This document shows, in pieces, positions 8,554 through 16,452 of a stretch of 64,000 nt of DNA; position 1 is the first letter of the stretch; every line of letters begins with the position of its first letter. The position numbers and the translations under genes were made by a program. The notes below the pieces were generated by a model, which was not told the origin of the DNA, ran no database searches, and saw nothing but the letters and a program-made list of their open reading frames with translations. Source of the stretch: Pannonibacter tanglangensis (GTDB lineage Bacteria; Pseudomonadota; Alphaproteobacteria; Rhizobiales; Stappiaceae); NCBI RefSeq assembly GCF_009915685.1, contig NZ_JAABLP010000001.1; one strand, given 5' to 3'.

Positions 8554-9735
8554 TCAGGCGTTGCTGACAGCCAGGGCCGGGCGAAGCCAGGTTCCCAGAC
8601 GGTCAAGTGCCTCGGTCAGGATCTCGTCCCGCTTGCAGAAGCAGAAGCGAATGTAGTTGGTCGGCGCGTCGGCGATGTAGAAGGCCGAGACCGGGATGGC
8701 GACCACGCCGGCCTCCGTCACCATGCGCTTGCAGATGTCCACGTCGCGGCCCTCGAGACCGAGCGGGGTGATGTCGCAGGTGAGGAAATAGGTGCCCTCG
8801 CACGGCAGCACGCCGAACCCGAGACGGGACAGGCCCTCGGCGAGCAGGTCGCGCTTGGCCTGCAGCTCCGCCGAGAGGCTGTTGAAATAGGCGTCGTCCT
8901 TGCGCAGGCCATGGGCCACCGCCTTCTGCAGGTTGGGCGGCGTCGTGAAGGTCACATACTGGTGCGCCTTGGCGATCGGGTCGAGCAGCTTCGGCGCGCC
9001 GGTGACATACCCGATCTTCCAGCCGGTGAGCGAGAAGGTCTTGCCGGCAGACCCGACGCGCACGGTGCGCTCGCGCATGCCGGGGAAGCTCATCAAGGGG
9101 CGGTGCACGGAGCCGTCGAACAGCAGATGCTCGTAGACCTCGTCGCAGATCGCATAGACATCATGCTCGACGCAGAGTTCGGCGATCCGGGCAAGCTCGG
9201 CCTCGGTGAACACCTTGCCGGCCGGGTTCATCGGGTTGTTCAGCAGGATGACCTTGGTGTTCTCGGTGAAGGCGCGCTCGAGGGCGTCCAGATCGAGGCT
9301 CCAGGTCGGGGGCGTGACGCGCACGCGCACGGGGATGCCGCCGGTGCGGCGGACGATCGGCAGGTAGCTGTCATAGAGCGGTTCGATCAGGATGACCTCG
9401 TCGCCCGGCTCGACCAGCGCCAGAATGCAGTCCGTCAGCGCCTCGGTCGCGCCGGAGGTGACCATGACCTCGCTCGCCCAGTCGACGTCCAGACCATAGA
9501 AGCGCCTGTTGGCCTCCGCGACGGCCTGGCGCAGGTCCGGCAGGCCCATCATCGGCGGATACTGGTTGGGTCCGTCGACCAGCGCCTCGGCGGCGACCCG
9601 GCGCACGTCTTCCGGCCCGTCCACGTCGGGGAAGCCCTGACCCAGATTGATCGCGCCATGCTCGCGCGCCAGCCGCGACATGGTCTCGAAGATCGTGGTC
9701 TCAAGCCCGGTGAACACCGGATTGGTCGGCTTCAT
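8554..9735 (-). CDS. PLP-dependent aminotransferase, class I/II
   Basis: 393-residue fold-type I aminotransferase. Signatures: LGQGFPDVDGP (residues 31-41), TSGATEALTD, NNPMNPAGKVF, CDEVYEHLLFDG with the PLP-contacting Asp198, and the Schiff-base lysine at about 232 in SAGKTFSLTGWK. The LGQGFPD start and overall pattern are those of the methionine/kynurenine aminotransferase-like branch (YbdL/KAT), but specificity cannot be fixed. The start is ATG 9735; a much longer open frame to 10164 overlaps the next gene and has no family sequence. It heads the aminotransferase, asparaginase and LOG operon and is divergent from a secreted-protein gene across 235 bases. Confidence 0.9.
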   Translation of the reverse strand: MKPTNPVFTGLETTIFETMSRLAREHGAINLGQGFPDVDGPEDVRRVAAEALVDGPNQYPPMMGLPDLRQAVAEANRRFYGLDVDWASEVMVTSGATEALTDCILALVEPGDEVILIEPLYDSYLPIVRRTGGIPVRVRVTPPTWSLDLDALERAFTENTKVILLNNPMNPAGKVFTEAELARIAELCVEHDVYAICDEVYEHLLFDGSVHRPLMSFPGMRERTVRVGSAGKTFSLTGWKIGYVTGAPKLLDPIAKAHQYVTFTTPPNLQKAVAHGLRKDDAYFNSLSAELQAKRDLLAEGLSRLGFGVLPCEGTYFLTCDITPLGLEGRDVDICKRMVTEAGVVAIPVSAFYIADAPTNYIRFCFCKRDEILTEALDRLGTWLRPALAVSNA

Positions 9736-9970
9736 GCAGCACCCTCCCGCCTTGCACGGCCGCGGACTCATCTCTGCGGCCACCCCTTCCTCGCAAGCGG
9801 TTTTAGACGGGAGCAGCGATGCCGTCGAGGGGGATGGGGCATCGAAGCCGCTGTCGGCGTTAGCGGCTCCGCAAACTTCTTCGTGCAGTCTGCCATCACA
9901 TTGCCCTGATCGGGGTGTGCAATGGGATGGTATCGCCGGTTGTATCGGCCGGTGCTTCGGAGACGAAGTC

Positions 9971-10366
9971 ATGGTGAAGAGTTTTGCGAACGCCCTCGTG
10001 CTGCGCCGGACCGGAGCGGCAGCACTGGCGGGCGTGATGGCGCTGAGCATGCTCGCGGTGTCGGCGCCGCAGGCGGAAGCCCGCGACGGGCGCAACACGG
10101 CGCTTGCGGCCGGCGCGGCCGTGGGCCTTGCGGCGGGTGCGCTGCTGGGCGCGGCCGCTGCCAACAGCGGTCCGGACTACATCGCGCCGCCCCCGGCCTA
10201 CTACCCGCCCCCGCCGCCCTACCCGGTCTATGGCGGGCCGGTCTATGGCGGGCCGGTCTATTACGCACCGCCCCCGGTGCCGCGCTGCTACATGTCGCCG
10301 ATCCAGCGCTGGGATCCCTATGTGGGCCAGTATGTGGTCGTCGGCCACCAGCAGATGTGCAACTGA
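9971..10366 (+). CDS. Small secreted Pro/Tyr/Gly-rich protein, 131 aa
   Basis: The start at 9971 gives a clear signal peptide: basic MVKSFANALVLRRTG, a hydrophobic core, and APQAEA before the cut. A glycine/alanine zipper-like segment follows (ALAAGAAVGLAAGALLGAAA, residues about 46-65). Then comes a low-complexity PPPAYYPPPPPYPVY stretch with two exact copies of GGPVY, and a C-terminal block with two cysteines (PRCYMSP and QQMCN) that may bridge. This layout is common among small envelope proteins of Rhizobiales with no assigned function. A terminator follows 27 bases after the stop. Confidence 0.8.
   Translation: MVKSFANALVLRRTGAAALAGVMALSMLAVSAPQAEARDGRNTALAAGAAVGLAAGALLGAAAANSGPDYIAPPPAYYPPPPPYPVYGGPVYGGPVYYAPPPVPRCYMSPIQRWDPYVGQYVVVGHQQMCN
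10226..10257 (+). repeat. 15-bp tandem duplication inside the secreted-protein gene
   Basis: The unit GGTCTATGGCGGGCC occurs twice in a row and then begins again, encoding the GGPVY repeats. In-frame, so it changes length without breaking the gene. Confidence 0.75.
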
Positions 10367-10393
10367 TCACCCTTGATGTGACACCAGACCTGA

Positions 10394-10416
10394 AGCCCGC
10401 GTCCGCGCGGGCTTTT
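10394..10416 (+). terminator. Terminator after the secreted-protein gene
   Basis: Stem AGCCCGCG / CGCGGGCT with a short loop, followed by TTTT (10413-10416). Confidence 0.85.
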
Positions 10417-10577
10417 CTCGTTCCCGGGCTCCCACGCGTTGAACCCACGTGGCGACCCCACGTGGCGACAAAGAGTTCCACCCCTTTTTTGCCTTGGGGA
10501 CCCGCTCCTGTCGCTTGTGACGGCAGGGCCTTCGCCTCTAGGATCAGCGCACTTCCGCATCTGGCTCCGGATCCCGC

Positions 10578-12392
10578 TTGTCCTTTCGCCTGACCCCCAC
10601 GCTTGCGACCGTCATCGGCCTGTTCGTCCTGCTCACGGCCGCGCTGATCCTGTTCATCGAGACCAGGGCCTCGCGCGCGGTCGTGACCGAGCTGGGCAGC
10701 CAGATGGTCGATCTCGGCATGGATGCGTTCGAGCGCCGCCTGTCGGCGCAGGTGGAGGCCATCCGCGAGCAGACCCAGTTCGTCGCCCGGGCGCTCAAGG
10801 GCGGCGGGTTCGATCCGGCCGATGACCGCGCCCTCGCCTCCTTTGCCTATGGCGCACTGGCCGCGACCCCGCAGGCCTATTCGGTCCAGGTGCTGAGGGC
10901 GACGGGCACGGGTGTCGAGGTCGAGCGCGGCGACGCCAGCGGCGTCTATCCCCTTGTCACCCTCGATGCGGCGGCAGATCCGGCCGCTGCCGACCTGATC
11001 GCGCTCGCCCAGATCACCCGCGATCCGTTCTGGCTCCCGATCAGCCACGACGCGGCCCGCAGCCGCACGGCGATGACCTTCGTCGTGCCGGCCTGGTCCG
11101 GCGAGCGGTTCCTCGGCGTTGCGGCCGTGTCGGTGTCGATCGCGCGCCTGTCGGTGATCGCCCGCGAGCTGTCTGCCAACGGCATGACCGTTTTCCTGCT
11201 GCACGGGCTGAGCGAGCTTCTGGCCCATCCCGCATTCGAGGGCGTGCCGGCAGGGGTCACGGCGGACAACGATCTGGTCGATGTGGCGTCTGCGCCTGAT
11301 GTGCTGCTGCGGGACCTTGCCAACCTGCCCGCAGCCGACCCGCGCCGATTCCGGCTCGGCGAGGCGCATGCGATGTTCGAGGCCGCCGACAGCGACGGCG
11401 GTCGCCATTATGTCGTGCTGGAGCGCACGGCGACGCAGATCGACGGCCTGCCGATCATCGTCGGCGCGCATTTTCCGGCGCGTGTTCTGGAACAGCCTCT
11501 CGACCGGCTCACCCTCGCGGCCCTGCTCGGGCTCGGTGTGCTCATGGCCGCGCTTGTCGGCAGTGCCATCCTTGCGCGCGGCATTGCCCGGCCGGTGCGG
11601 CGCGCGGCCGAGGGCGCGCGGGCGGTGGCGCGGCTGGAGCTGGACGGCCTGCCGCCGCTGCCCGACAGCCGCATCGTCGAGCTGAAGGACCTTGCCCAGG
11701 GGTTCAACGCCATGGTCGCGGGCCTGCGCGCCTTCCTGCGCTATGTGCCGCGCAGCCTGGTGCTGCGGCTGCTGGAGAGCGGGGAAGCCGGCCAGCCCCC
11801 CGAGGAGCGGCACGTGGCCGTGCTGTTCACGGACATCGTCGGCTTCACGCCCGTGAGCGAAGGCATGACGGCGGGGGAGACGGCTGCCTTCCTCAACGAG
11901 CATCTGACCCTTGTCGGTGCCGCCATCGACCGGCATGGCGGCACGATCGACAAGTACATCGGCGACAGCGTCATGGCCTTCTGGGGGGCGCCGGATGCCA
12001 TTGCCGCGCCGGGCGGTCAGGCGGCGCTGGCCGCCCTCGACATCGCCCGGGCCATCGGCCTCGACAACCGCCGGCGCATGGCCGAGGGCCTGAGCCCCGT
12101 GCGGATCCGCATCGGCCTGCATGTGGGCCCGCTCGTTGTCGGCGACATCGGCGCGCCGCAGCGGGTCAACTACACGGTCATCGGCGACACCGTGAACGTG
12201 GCCTCTCGGCTGGAAACGCTCGGCCGCGAGATCGACCCGGAGGCAGAGGCCATCATCCTGGCCTCGGCGCAGGTGGCGGCGGAACTGCCGGCCGGCTGCG
12301 CCTCGGTCCCGCTGGGCAGTCACCGGGTCAAGGGCAAGGGACTGCCGGTCGATGTCATCCGCCTGCTCGTCTCGGCTTCGGACCGGTCGTGA
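10578..12392 (+). CDS. Membrane adenylate cyclase, class III, with extracytoplasmic sensor and HAMP
   Basis: 604-residue receptor-type cyclase making cAMP from ATP. Layout: helix 1 at about residues 7-27, a periplasmic sensor domain to about 310 (Cache-like by length and position), helix 2 around 311-335, a HAMP linker (RGIARPVRRAAEGARAVARL), and a cyclase catalytic domain from about 410. Catalytic signs: VLFTDIVGFT with the first metal aspartate, DKYIGDSVMAFWG with the second, and NYTVIGDTVNVASRLE. The only usable start in frame is TTG at 10578, since a stop codon lies at 10539. It faces hss convergently. A second, soluble cyclase lies at 26808. Confidence 0.88.
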   Translation: MSFRLTPTLATVIGLFVLLTAALILFIETRASRAVVTELGSQMVDLGMDAFERRLSAQVEAIREQTQFVARALKGGGFDPADDRALASFAYGALAATPQAYSVQVLRATGTGVEVERGDASGVYPLVTLDAAADPAAADLIALAQITRDPFWLPISHDAARSRTAMTFVVPAWSGERFLGVAAVSVSIARLSVIARELSANGMTVFLLHGLSELLAHPAFEGVPAGVTADNDLVDVASAPDVLLRDLANLPAADPRRFRLGEAHAMFEAADSDGGRHYVVLERTATQIDGLPIIVGAHFPARVLEQPLDRLTLAALLGLGVLMAALVGSAILARGIARPVRRAAEGARAVARLELDGLPPLPDSRIVELKDLAQGFNAMVAGLRAFLRYVPRSLVLRLLESGEAGQPPEERHVAVLFTDIVGFTPVSEGMTAGETAAFLNEHLTLVGAAIDRHGGTIDKYIGDSVMAFWGAPDAIAAPGGQAALAALDIARAIGLDNRRRMAEGLSPVRIRIGLHVGPLVVGDIGAPQRVNYTVIGDTVNVASRLETLGREIDPEAEAIILASAQVAAELPAGCASVPLGSHRVKGKGLPVDVIRLLVSASDRS

Positions 12393-12431
12393 GGTCTGCA
12401 CCTGCGACCGGCCCTCGCCTGCAGCTGCGGT

Positions 12432-14057
12432 TCAGTCGCGCACCAGGATGTTGCGGAACTGCCAGGGGTCGCGCGTGTCGAGGCGCTCCTTGAACAGGCC
12501 GGGCCGCCCGGTGAGCGGTGTCCAGTCGGTGTAGTGGCCCTCGACCGGGCCCAGATACGGGGTCTGGATCTCGAGGCAGCGCCGGAAATCCATCTCGTCG
12601 GCCTCGACGATGCCCTGCTGCGGATTTTCCAGCGCCCAGACCATGCCGGCCAGAACCGCAGAGGACACCTGCAGGCCTGTCGCATTCTGGTGCGGTGCCA
12701 GACGCCGGGCCTCGTCGATCGACAGACGCGAGCCGTACCAGTAGGCGTTGCGCGCGTGTCCGTAGACCAGCACGCCAAGCTCGTCCCGCCCCTCGACGAT
12801 GTCGCGCTCGTCGACGATCTCGAGCCGGTCCTGAATCCGTCCGCCCGCGCCGAACAGCTCATGCAGCGACAGAACCGCGTCGTCGGAGGGATGATAGGCA
12901 TAGTGGCTGGTCGGCCGGTACACCACCTTGCCCTTCTCCTTCACCGTGTAGTAGTCGGCGATGGAAATGGCCTCGTTGTGGGTGACGAGAAAGCCGAACT
13001 GCGGGCCGGAGCCGGGGCACCAGGTGCGCACCCGCGTCGCTGCGCCCGGCTGCTCCAGATAGATCGCCGCACGGCTGCCGGACTTGTGCCGGCGCGCCGT
13101 CCTGGGCTTCCAGGTCTCGTGCGTGCCCCAGCCAAGCTCGGCCGGCTGGAAGCCTTCCGAGAGAAAGCCCTCGACGGACCAGGTGTTGCGGAACACATTG
13201 GCCGGCTTCGGCGTGGCGGCGCGCTGCGTGTCGCGCTCGGCCACATGCACGCCCTTCACGCCGAGATCGCGCATCAGCCGCGCCCAGCCCTTGCGCGTCG
13301 TGGGGGCGTCAACGGGGTGGCCCGTGTCGCGGGCGATGTCGACAAGCGCCTGCTTCAGCAGCCAGGACACCATGCCGGGGTTGGCGCCGCAGCAGGACAC
13401 GGCAGTCGGCCCGCCGGGCGCACGCTTGCGCTCCTTCAGCACGGCCTCGCGCAGGACATGATTGGTGCGCTCGGCCGTGCGGGCCTCCGGATCGAAGTAG
13501 AATCCGGCCCAGGGCTCGGTCACGGTGTCGATGTAGAGGGCGCCGAGTTCACGGCACAGCTTCATCAGGTCGAGCGACGAGGTGTCGACGGACAGGTTGA
13601 TGCAGAAGCCCTGGCCGCCGCCCTCGCTCAGCAGCCGCGTCAGTGTCTCGCGGTAGTTGCCGGGGGTGAGCGGCATCTGCAGGTACCGGTACCCGCGCTG
13701 GTCGACCAGATGACGGTCCTTGTCCTGCGGGTCGATGACCGTCAGCCGGGACCGGTCGAACTGGAGGTGGCGTTCGATCAGCGGCAGGACGCCCTTGCCG
13801 ATGGAGCCGAAGCCGATCAGCACGACCGGTCCGGTGATCGTGCCATGCACCGGATGGGCCCCACGTGCCGCAGCCGTGCCGGCGCGGGTGGCCCGCCCCG
13901 TGGGCAGGGGCATGGCCGGGCCCGGGACACGCGGTCCGCCCTTGAGGGCCGAGGGGTGGCCGGACGCGCCGGCCTCAAGGGCCCGTGCAAGGGCCGGACG
14001 GGCAGAGCGGACAGACCGTCCGGCTCCGCGGAAGAAATCGGAACGCGGTTCACTCAT
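12432..14057 (-). CDS. hss: Homospermidine synthase
   Basis: NAD-dependent enzyme that joins two putrescines (or putrescine and spermidine) into sym-homospermidine. The core begins GPVVLIGFGSIGKGVLPLIERH (Rossmann fold, residues about 77-98) and continues with VIDPQDKD, NLSVDTSSLDLM, TVTEPWAGFY, SCCGANPGMVSW and NAYWYGSRLS, all typical of bacterial HSS. The start at 14057 has GGAG eight bases upstream; ATG 14063 is too close to it. This gives 541 residues, about 60 more than the usual 477-480. The excess is an N-terminal Arg/Ala/Gly/Pro-rich stretch before the Rossmann fold. It is the last gene of a polyamine operon with ornithine decarboxylase. Confidence 0.93.
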   Translation of the reverse strand: MSEPRSDFFRGAGRSVRSARPALARALEAGASGHPSALKGGPRVPGPAMPLPTGRATRAGTAAARGAHPVHGTITGPVVLIGFGSIGKGVLPLIERHLQFDRSRLTVIDPQDKDRHLVDQRGYRYLQMPLTPGNYRETLTRLLSEGGGQGFCINLSVDTSSLDLMKLCRELGALYIDTVTEPWAGFYFDPEARTAERTNHVLREAVLKERKRAPGGPTAVSCCGANPGMVSWLLKQALVDIARDTGHPVDAPTTRKGWARLMRDLGVKGVHVAERDTQRAATPKPANVFRNTWSVEGFLSEGFQPAELGWGTHETWKPRTARRHKSGSRAAIYLEQPGAATRVRTWCPGSGPQFGFLVTHNEAISIADYYTVKEKGKVVYRPTSHYAYHPSDDAVLSLHELFGAGGRIQDRLEIVDERDIVEGRDELGVLVYGHARNAYWYGSRLSIDEARRLAPHQNATGLQVSSAVLAGMVWALENPQQGIVEADEMDFRRCLEIQTPYLGPVEGHYTDWTPLTGRPGLFKERLDTRDPWQFRNILVRD

Positions 14058-14119
14058 GCGCATCACTCCAGTTACCAGCCCTGCCGGACGGATCCGGCAG
14101 GGATTCCGGCGCGCGGACC

Positions 14120-14677
14120 TCAGGCCGCGCGCTTGGCAAGTCCCAGAGATCCGGACACAGGAAAGACCTGGTCGAACACCGGATCGACACATCCAGCCGG
14201 CACGACCATGCCGCTGGCGGCGGCAAGGGCATGCGGCTGCAGCTCGAGGCCCAGGAACCGGGCCCGCTCGACCGGACCCGGCAGCTCGAGGCCGAGGGTC
14301 AGACTGGCCGAAAAGCCGAAGCGCTCATAGTAGGGGGCGTCCCCGACCAGGAGGATCGCCGAATGGCCGGCGACAGCCGCCCGGTTGAGCGCCTGGCGCA
14401 TCAGGCGCGCGCCGATGCCGCCGCTGCGGCAGCTGGCCTCGACGGCCAGCGGACCCAGCAGCAGGACGGACTGGGCGCCCGCCATGTCGACGTTCCACAG
14501 CCGCAGCGTGCCGACGAGCGTGCCGTCCTCCTCCAGCGCGGAGAAGGCAAAGGCCGGCAGACGCCCCTCGCGCAGGCGCTCGGAGGTCTTGCGGTAACGG
14601 TCCGGACCAAAGGCCCGGTCGAGCAGCAGCTCTCGGGCGCCGACATGGGCCGGCGCCTCGTCCACGATCTCGATCAT
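14120..14677 (-). CDS. GNAT-family N-acetyltransferase between odc and hss
   Basis: 185-residue GNAT protein that should transfer an acyl group from CoA. The acetyl-CoA site is visible as GPLAVEASCRSGGIGARLM (R-x-x-G-x-G/A pattern, about residues 75-93), followed by ILLVGDAPYYERFGFS, typical of the YhbS-like branch. It starts 11 bases after the ornithine decarboxylase stop and ends 62 bases before hss, so the three genes look like one transcript. This position makes a polyamine or a related amine a reasonable guess for the acceptor, but nothing in the sequence proves it. Many YhbS-like proteins have no known substrate. Confidence 0.85.
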   Translation of the reverse strand: MIEIVDEAPAHVGARELLLDRAFGPDRYRKTSERLREGRLPAFAFSALEEDGTLVGTLRLWNVDMAGAQSVLLLGPLAVEASCRSGGIGARLMRQALNRAAVAGHSAILLVGDAPYYERFGFSASLTLGLELPGPVERARFLGLELQPHALAAASGMVVPAGCVDPVFDQVFPVSGSLGLAKRAA

Positions 14678-14688
14678 GGCCAGGTCTT

Positions 14689-15819
14689 TCAGATCACGTA
14701 GGAGGCGAGGGCCTTGAAGCCGTTGAAGCCGACCGTCGAATAGGTCGTCGTGTAGGCTCCGCAGCTCTCGATCAGGACCTTGTCGCCGATGGACAGGGAC
14801 ACGGGCAGCTCGTACGGGGTCTTTTCATAGAGCACGTCGACGCTGTCGCAGGTCGGGCCGGCCAGGACGCAGGGCGCGGTCACGTCGCCGTCCCGCGGGG
14901 TGCGGATCGGGTAGCGGATCGCCTCGTCCATGGTCTCGGCCAGGCCGTGGAACTTGCCGATGTCCAGATAGACCCAGCGCACGGTGTCGTCGGCCGACTT
15001 CTTCGAGATCAGCACCACTTCCGCCTCGATCAGGCCGGCATCGCCGACCATGCCGCGGCCCGGCTCGATGATGGTCTGCGGCAGGTCATTGCCGAAGTGA
15101 TCGGTGAGCGCCTGGAAGATCGCCTGACCATAGGCCGGCACGCCCGGGACGTCCTTCAGGTAGCGGGCCGGGAAGCCGCCGCCCATGTTGACCATCTTCA
15201 GGCTGATGCCACGGGTGGCGCATTCCTGGAATACGCCGGCAGCGGTGGCCAGGGCCCCATCCCAGGCGGCGAGGTTCGCCTGCTGCGAGCCGACGTGGAA
15301 GGACACGCCGAAGGCCTCGAGGCCGGCGCGGTGCGCGGCTTCCAGCACGTCCGGGGCCATTTCCGGGGCGCAGCCGAACTTGCGCGACAGCGGCCACTCG
15401 GCGCCGGCGCCATCGCAGAGGATGCGGCAGAACACCTTCACGCCGGGAGCGGCGCGGGCGATCTTCTCGACCTCGGCCTCGCAGTCGACGGCATAGAGGC
15501 GCACGCCCAGCTCGAAGGCGCGGGCAATGTCACGCTCCTTCTTGATGGTGTTGCCATAGGAGATGCGGTCGGCAGAGGCACCGGCGGCCAGAACCATCTC
15601 GATCTCGCCGACGGAGGCGCAGTCGAAGGACGAGCCCAGCTCGGTCAGGGCGCTCAGGATCTCCGGCGCCGGGTTGGCCTTCACGGCGTAGAACACGGAG
15701 GTGTCCGGCAGGGCGCGGGCGAAGGCTTCGTAATTGTCGCGCACGACGTCGAGGTCGACGACGACGCAGGGACCGTCTTCGGTGCGGCGGCGCAGGAATT
15801 CGCGGATACGGTCGGTCAT
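14689..15819 (-). CDS. Ornithine (or lysine/ornithine) decarboxylase, fold-type III
   Basis: 376-residue PLP enzyme of the eukaryotic-type ODC/alanine-racemase fold, making putrescine from ornithine. PLP lysine: Lys47 in YAVKANPAPEILS. Other signatures: FDCASVGEIEMVL, SYGNTIKKERDI, VNMGGGFPARY, EPGRGMVGDAG, and the active-site loop AGPTCDSVDVLYE with its cysteine and aspartate, then GAYTTTYSTVGFNGF. Length and motifs fit the alphaproteobacterial ODC rather than biosynthetic arginine decarboxylase or LysA. First gene of the odc, GNAT, hss operon, giving a short route from ornithine to homospermidine. It is preceded by a long leader (15820-16260) likely to carry its regulation. Confidence 0.92.
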   Translation of the reverse strand: MTDRIREFLRRRTEDGPCVVVDLDVVRDNYEAFARALPDTSVFYAVKANPAPEILSALTELGSSFDCASVGEIEMVLAAGASADRISYGNTIKKERDIARAFELGVRLYAVDCEAEVEKIARAAPGVKVFCRILCDGAGAEWPLSRKFGCAPEMAPDVLEAAHRAGLEAFGVSFHVGSQQANLAAWDGALATAAGVFQECATRGISLKMVNMGGGFPARYLKDVPGVPAYGQAIFQALTDHFGNDLPQTIIEPGRGMVGDAGLIEAEVVLISKKSADDTVRWVYLDIGKFHGLAETMDEAIRYPIRTPRDGDVTAPCVLAGPTCDSVDVLYEKTPYELPVSLSIGDKVLIESCGAYTTTYSTVGFNGFKALASYVI

Positions 15820-16260
15820 CGGGGCATCTCCAGGTCAACAGGTCAGGGCGCAGGATGCGTCGACGCGTGCGCCGAAGGGGCCCTCCGGTATGGACAGGGA
15901 GGCCTGGCGAAAGCGGGGACGGTCGGTCGAGCACGCAGCGGTGGCTACGGGCTGTTCCGGATGAGCTGCCTTGGCTTGGAACTGGAATCGTTCCGCACGG
16001 CCGGCAATGAAGTAACAAGTGCCTCTTCAGTAACGTCGGGATGTGGAAACCCGACAGAGACCAAAAAAGCCCTCTTACGTCGTTGCTTTAAGCCGTCCGG
16101 TTTTGCCGATCCCCCGAAAGAGCGTGGTGGGGTTTGCGATCGGCTGCCACTGAAATTCTTGGACGACCACGGGCACGTGCGAATTTGGGCAGGACCTAAA
16201 TGGATCCATTCGCCGTCATGATCAAGCGGTTTTTTGGCCTCTGCGCATAAAAAATTCACC
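15820..16260 (-). promoter_or_regulatory. Long structured leader of the ornithine decarboxylase operon (speF-element candidate)
   Basis: About 440 bases without an ordinary gene lie in front of the decarboxylase, visibly less GC-rich than the surroundings. On the minus strand I see a long hairpin (GCCGATC paired with GATCGGC at 16138-16144 and 16105-16111, extended by CCCC/GGGG), a second hairpin GTCGGG...CCCGAC (16050-16055 with 16035-16040), and between them a weak stem ending in six Ts (16068-16063). A structured RNA called speF is known upstream of ornithine decarboxylase in alphaproteobacteria; I propose that this is it or an equivalent, without being able to align it. A 44-codon reading frame lies inside. 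Confidence 0.5.
16075..16209 (-). CDS. Possible leader peptide (44 codons) in the odc leader
   Basis: An ATG-started frame running from 16209 to a TAA at 16077-16075. It encodes a 44-residue peptide beginning MDPFRSCPNSHVPVVVQEFQ and ending in KTGRLKATT. The stop codon falls inside the loop of the weak terminator-like hairpin, an arrangement expected when ribosome position decides transcription. There is no good ribosome site before the ATG. A longer overlapping frame (GTG 16259 to 15945, 104 codons) runs through the same leader in another phase and is an alternative. Treat as a candidate only. Confidence 0.3.
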   Translation of the reverse strand: MDPFRSCPNSHVPVVVQEFQWQPIANPTTLFRGIGKTGRLKATT

Positions 16261-16452
16261 CCCGCGCAGTGCCTTGAGATTCATCATTAATCCGCAGGTT
16301 TCCGCGGGCCAGACACCGGACCTGCCCCCGGGCCAGACACCGGGGCTGACACAGGGGCTGACGGCATGAGGGACCGCGCAGGCGCGGTCCCTCCCGTCCC
16401 GGCCATCCGCGTCCGGTTTGGGGCATGGAGCGGCGGATGGCCGGGGCCAGGC
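16261..16452. other. 3' region of the EF-hand gene: direct repeats and a long hairpin
   Basis: Between the EF-hand stop and the decarboxylase leader. GGGCCAGACACCGG occurs twice (about 16306-16344) and GGGGCTGAC twice after it. A near-perfect palindrome GAGGGACCGCGC / GCGCGGTCCCTC covers 16368-16393. It has no T-run on either side, so it is an RNA-stabilising or rho-type end at best. No gene seen. Confidence 0.45.

Noticed and set aside
8032..9909. 625-codon plus-strand frame
   Set aside because: Antisense to the asparaginase and aminotransferase genes, both of which show full family motifs.
9736..10164. N-terminal extension of the aminotransferase frame
   Set aside because: It overlaps the divergent secreted-protein gene and lacks aminotransferase sequence; the family start is at 9735.
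9969..12401. 810-codon minus-strand frame
   Set aside because: Antisense to the adenylate cyclase gene, with low-complexity Arg/Gln/Asp-rich composition; the cyclase on the plus strand has all catalytic motifs.
15945..16259. 104-codon GTG-started frame in the odc leader
   Set aside because: No usable ribosome site and it runs through the predicted hairpins; the shorter ATG frame ending in the terminator-like stem is the better leader-peptide candidate, though neither is proven.
16368..16393. Perfect GC-rich palindrome considered as a terminator
   Set aside because: No T-run on either strand; kept only as a 3'-region hairpin.
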